From positions 1 to 16,565 of the forward strand of contig CAWVWF010000064.1 in the NCBI GenBank assembly GCA_963933885.1: a stretch of DNA of 16,565 nucleotides, read 5' to 3'. The DNA is from CAWVWF01 sp963933885 (lineage in GTDB: Bacteria > Bacteroidota > Bacteroidia > Flavobacteriales_C > GCA-002722245). Both the position numbers and the translations under genes were made by a program. A model generated the notes under the pieces. That model did no database searches, was not told the DNA's origin, and saw only the letters and a list, made by a program, of their open reading frames with translations. Positions 14,277-16,565 of the stretch are shown in pieces (the stretch's first letter is position 1; the number at the start of each line of letters is the position of its first letter).

Positions 14277-15206
14277 ATGATTATAAAAACTCTATTCTCA
14301 TTATTCATTTTCTGTGTATCCCTCAATACATTTGGACAAGACACAATCAAAGTTGGTAAAAGTCGACACTATACTGATAAAGAGGTAAGGAAATTGACGG
14401 GAAAAGGATTTGGAGGTAAATATGGCCAAGAAAATATAATCTTTTCCAAGGAACACATAAAGGTAGAATTCTGTTATTATAATGAAAAAACAAGAATTGC
14501 ATATGGTTATCATTTCAGAATTATAAACGATTCTACTTTAACAATTGGTGATTCTTTAATTGAAAATATTTATGAAACTTGGAATTTCAAAAAGTTAGAA
14601 AACGAGAACTATTTCGTTTATAGAAAAACAGGAAGTATTATTGAATCGGGAGAAGTAGAAAAGTTAATTCCATTAAAATCCATTTCTCCTTTAATAACAA
14701 CCTCCGTAGATAAACAAGATACACTTTGGCAGTCATATGATTTCACTTGTGTTAATAGAAGTTACGGCTACTATTCTATTAACTCAAATGTATCTACTAT
14801 AGAAGGAGAAATTTATGATTATGATGAAATAGATTCGATTCCTAAACTACTTAATGGTGATTCTATTGGATCTGTGGAAATAGATAATATCCAAACTTGT
14901 ATATGTGGTGATAATACATGGCTGACAACTGTCTCATGTATTATTACAAAAAACGGAGAAATAAAAAACATAGAGCAAGCGATCGGAGGTTTACCAGACC
15001 ATTGTTCATACACGATGATGGATATTATCAAGAAATTATCATCTTGGAATAAAATAAAACCAGCGATTAAAAATGGAAGACCAGTAAATGTCAGGTGGTT
15101 TATAAATGTAAATGACTTGTCACAACCAATACCGCATCCAGCATTTTTTGATTCTAACGAAAGAAGAAATGCTTATCTGAAACAAAGATTAAAAAATAAT
15201 AAATGA
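14277..15206 (+). CDS. Secreted protein with TonB_C-like C-terminal region
   Basis: 309 residues. A signal peptide (about 1-20, cleaved before Gln21 in FGQDT) is followed by a beta-rich part of unknown family (about 22-180). Residues about 215-280 resemble a TonB C-terminal domain as found in many Bacteroidetes secreted proteins: VSCIITKNGEIKNIEQAIGG, then SSWNKIKPAIKNGRPVNVRWFINVN. The domain has three cysteines nearby (208, 210 and 221) and another at 243, which may form disulfides after export. There is no membrane anchor beyond the signal peptide, so it is not a classical TonB. Its stop overlaps the next start (ATGA), so the two proteins are probably made together. Confidence 0.75.
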   Translation: MIIKTLFSLFIFCVSLNTFGQDTIKVGKSRHYTDKEVRKLTGKGFGGKYGQENIIFSKEHIKVEFCYYNEKTRIAYGYHFRIINDSTLTIGDSLIENIYETWNFKKLENENYFVYRKTGSIIESGEVEKLIPLKSISPLITTSVDKQDTLWQSYDFTCVNRSYGYYSINSNVSTIEGEIYDYDEIDSIPKLLNGDSIGSVEIDNIQTCICGDNTWLTTVSCIITKNGEIKNIEQAIGGLPDHCSYTMMDIIKKLSSWNKIKPAIKNGRPVNVRWFINVNDLSQPIPHPAFFDSNERRNAYLKQRLKNNK

Positions 15207-15628
15207 ATAACTTTTTCCTCCAATTATGGATTTTAAATCTTAAAGCCAACAACAGGTTTTGGGTTTCTAGAATGGTTCACTCAGACAATGCTCCTATTAA
15301 AGTAGTTCTATTTGGTTCCTTTACGCTTGGAGGAGTTCTATTACTAATTCTTTCTGCGATTTCTTTAGCACTAGATCAAAGCGTTCATATCCCTAAATTT
15401 ATCAAAGTAATAATATGGGTATTAATTTGCCTTTTCACACTTGCAAGCATTGTATACGGTTGGTACAAATTAGAAAAATGTAAAGATCAAGCTGCTCGGG
15501 AATTTGATGAATCAGCACCTAAGATTTCAATTCCATTTGCAATTACTTTATTGTTAAGTTTCCTTACGATAGCCCTACTTGGAGTAATTAGTTTGTTCTT
15601 TCTTACGTTTGGCTATGGATACTTATAA
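15203..15628 (+). CDS. Three-helix membrane protein of unknown function
   Basis: 141 residues; family not recognised. Three hydrophobic segments are predicted at about 33-57, 65-87 and 108-137. A cytosolic-looking loop (88-107) carries KLEKCKDQAAREFDESAPK. The amphipathic N-terminus (FLQLWILNLKANNRFW) may lie along the membrane. The ATG overlaps the preceding stop by 4 nt, so a functional link to the secreted TonB_C-like protein is plausible. It ends 14 nt before the convergent channel gene. Confidence 0.78.
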   Translation: MNNFFLQLWILNLKANNRFWVSRMVHSDNAPIKVVLFGSFTLGGVLLLILSAISLALDQSVHIPKFIKVIIWVLICLFTLASIVYGWYKLEKCKDQAAREFDESAPKISIPFAITLLLSFLTIALLGVISLFFLTFGYGYL

Positions 15629-15642
15629 CTTACAGCAGTAAA

Positions 15643-16565
15643 TTACTTTCCAATCCCTTCCTTAAAATCAGCACCAGTTGGATTTTGAAAAATCTTAAGA
15701 TCAAATTCTGAAACAACAGCTAGAATATGTTCGAAAATATCTGATTGGATTCCTTCGTATTGTTTCCATCGTTGTTCTTTACTGAAGATGTATATTTCAA
15801 TAGGCTGTCCACTTGCTTCAGGCGCTAATAAACGAACGATGAAAGTCATATCTTGAGTAATCATTGAATTGTGTTTTAAGTAAGCTTCAATGTAAGCTCT
15901 AAAAGTCCCAAGGTTTGTAATTCTTCTACCATTAACAAAGTTTGATAAATCAACTTTATTATCAGAATTGTATTCGTTAATATCAGCTTCCTTATTCTTT
16001 AAATAATCTTCGATATAATGAACACCTTTTAACTTTTGCAACATCGCTTCATCGCAAAACTTAACAGTCGTTAAATCAATAGAGAAAGATCGTTTTATTC
16101 TACGTCCTCCACTCTCTTCCATTCCCCTCCAGTTTTTGAAAGCTTCAGAAACAAACGCGTAAGTAGGAATTGTAGAAATTGTTTTATCCCAGTTTTGAAC
16201 CTTTACAGTTTGAAGCGCTATTTCAAGTACTACTCCATCTGCACCAAACTTCTGAAACTCAACCCAGTCTCCAGGCTTAACCATATCATTCGCTGCAATT
16301 TGAATACTTCCAACGAATCCTAAAATGGTGTCTTTAAAAACCAACATTAAAACCACAGACATTGCTCCTAATGCTGAGAATATTCCGAATGGAGACTTTC
16401 CCAATAGAATTGCAATCACATAAATACCTCCAAACACATAAGCCAATAAACGAATCAATTGAAAATAACTTTCTATTGGTTTATCCTTTAAAAAAGGACG
16501 CGATTCTAGGTATAACTGAAAGGCTTTAAAGAAAGCTACAAAGGTTAAAATGATCCTTATCGTTA
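15643..16565 (-). CDS. YbdG-type mechanosensitive channel (MscS family), 5' end outside the window
   Basis: The frame is open to the right edge, so the true start is not visible; about 306 C-terminal residues are present. Two or more membrane helices remain at the N-terminal side. The pore-lining MscS region (FGIFSALGAMSVVLMLVFKD) runs into the beta domain GFVGSIQIAANDMVKPGDWVEF. The motifs TISTIPTYAFVSEAFKNWRGMEESGGRRIKRS and the C-terminal EIYIFSKEQRWKQYEGIQSD part are characteristic of the YbdG miniconductance subgroup rather than small MscS. The family releases solutes when membrane tension rises, protecting against hypo-osmotic shock. A TTG at 16458 is not a start: the upstream codons encode a plausible continuation (QLYLESRPFLKDKPIESYFQ). 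Confidence 0.9.
   Translation of the reverse strand, partial: TIRIILTFVAFFKAFQLYLESRPFLKDKPIESYFQLIRLLAYVFGGIYVIAILLGKSPFGIFSALGAMSVVLMLVFKDTILGFVGSIQIAANDMVKPGDWVEFQKFGADGVVLEIALQTVKVQNWDKTISTIPTYAFVSEAFKNWRGMEESGGRRIKRSFSIDLTTVKFCDEAMLQKLKGVHYIEDYLKNKEADINEYNSDNKVDLSNFVNGRRITNLGTFRAYIEAYLKHNSMITQDMTFIVRLLAPEASGQPIEIYIFSKEQRWKQYEGIQSDIFEHILAVVSEFDLKIFQNPTGADFKEGIGK

Noticed and set aside
14819..15031. Minus-strand frames inside the 14277 gene (also 14301-14513) and the 13419 gene (13400-13615)
   Set aside because: They are short, wholly antisense to genes with signal peptides or known motifs, and have no independent support.

Overview
The window looks like ordinary chromosome from a Bacteroidota bacterium, most likely a marine or freshwater Flavobacteriales-type organism. 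This rests on the low GC, several start-proximal boxes matching the Bacteroidetes -7 consensus TAnnTTTG, few Shine-Dalgarno sequences, a DUF5686/carboxypeptidase-regulatory outer-membrane protein, and a DUF922 protein. The genus cannot be read from the sequence. I see no insertion sequence, prophage core, CRISPR array, tRNA or rRNA.

Layout, left to right. (1) A minus-strand padR-pspC operon (154-1610) sits behind a perfect 16-bp inverted repeat that overlaps a good promoter. (2) A plus-strand aguA-aguB pair (1706-3608) overlaps by 8 nt and encodes the two-step agmatine to putrescine route; it ends at a bidirectional terminator. (3) A minus-strand gene for a small secreted protein (3677-4108) is divergent from the comM-type AAA+ ATPase gene (4286-5824). 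(4) Next come a flippase-like membrane protein (5901-6911), a DUF551 protein (6953-7228) and a membrane-anchored endonuclease/exonuclease/phosphatase protein (7266-8246). (5) A minus-strand ECF sigma factor and its membrane-spanning partner with a TonB-like C-terminus (8260-9796) are divergent from a 58-residue lipoprotein gene (9974-10150), which ends in a clear terminator. (6) A plus-strand run follows: a DUF5686 outer-membrane protein, uracil-DNA glycosylase, a DUF922 HExxH protein, a small unknown, a secreted TonB_C-like protein and a three-helix membrane protein (10271-15628). (7) A minus-strand YbdG-type MscS channel gene runs off the right edge.

The most interesting part is 8260-10250. 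The sigma gene and the small lipoprotein gene point away from each other. Upstream of each, in mirrored orientation, lies the same two-part motif: TGGAAATT, 12 nt, then CCCTAT. Neither upstream region has a recognisable housekeeping -7 box. This is what one expects if the ECF factor drives its own operon and the lipoprotein gene, giving a compact envelope-signalling unit of sigma factor, TonB-like anti-sigma candidate and small lipoprotein. The lipoprotein mRNA also has a structured 3' untranslated region. The motif match is read directly from the sequence; the regulatory meaning is inference.

Several starts were moved inside the longest open frame where a promoter box, terminator or family length made the upstream start implausible (padR, aguB, the 3677 gene, comM, the flippase and the DUF5686 gene).
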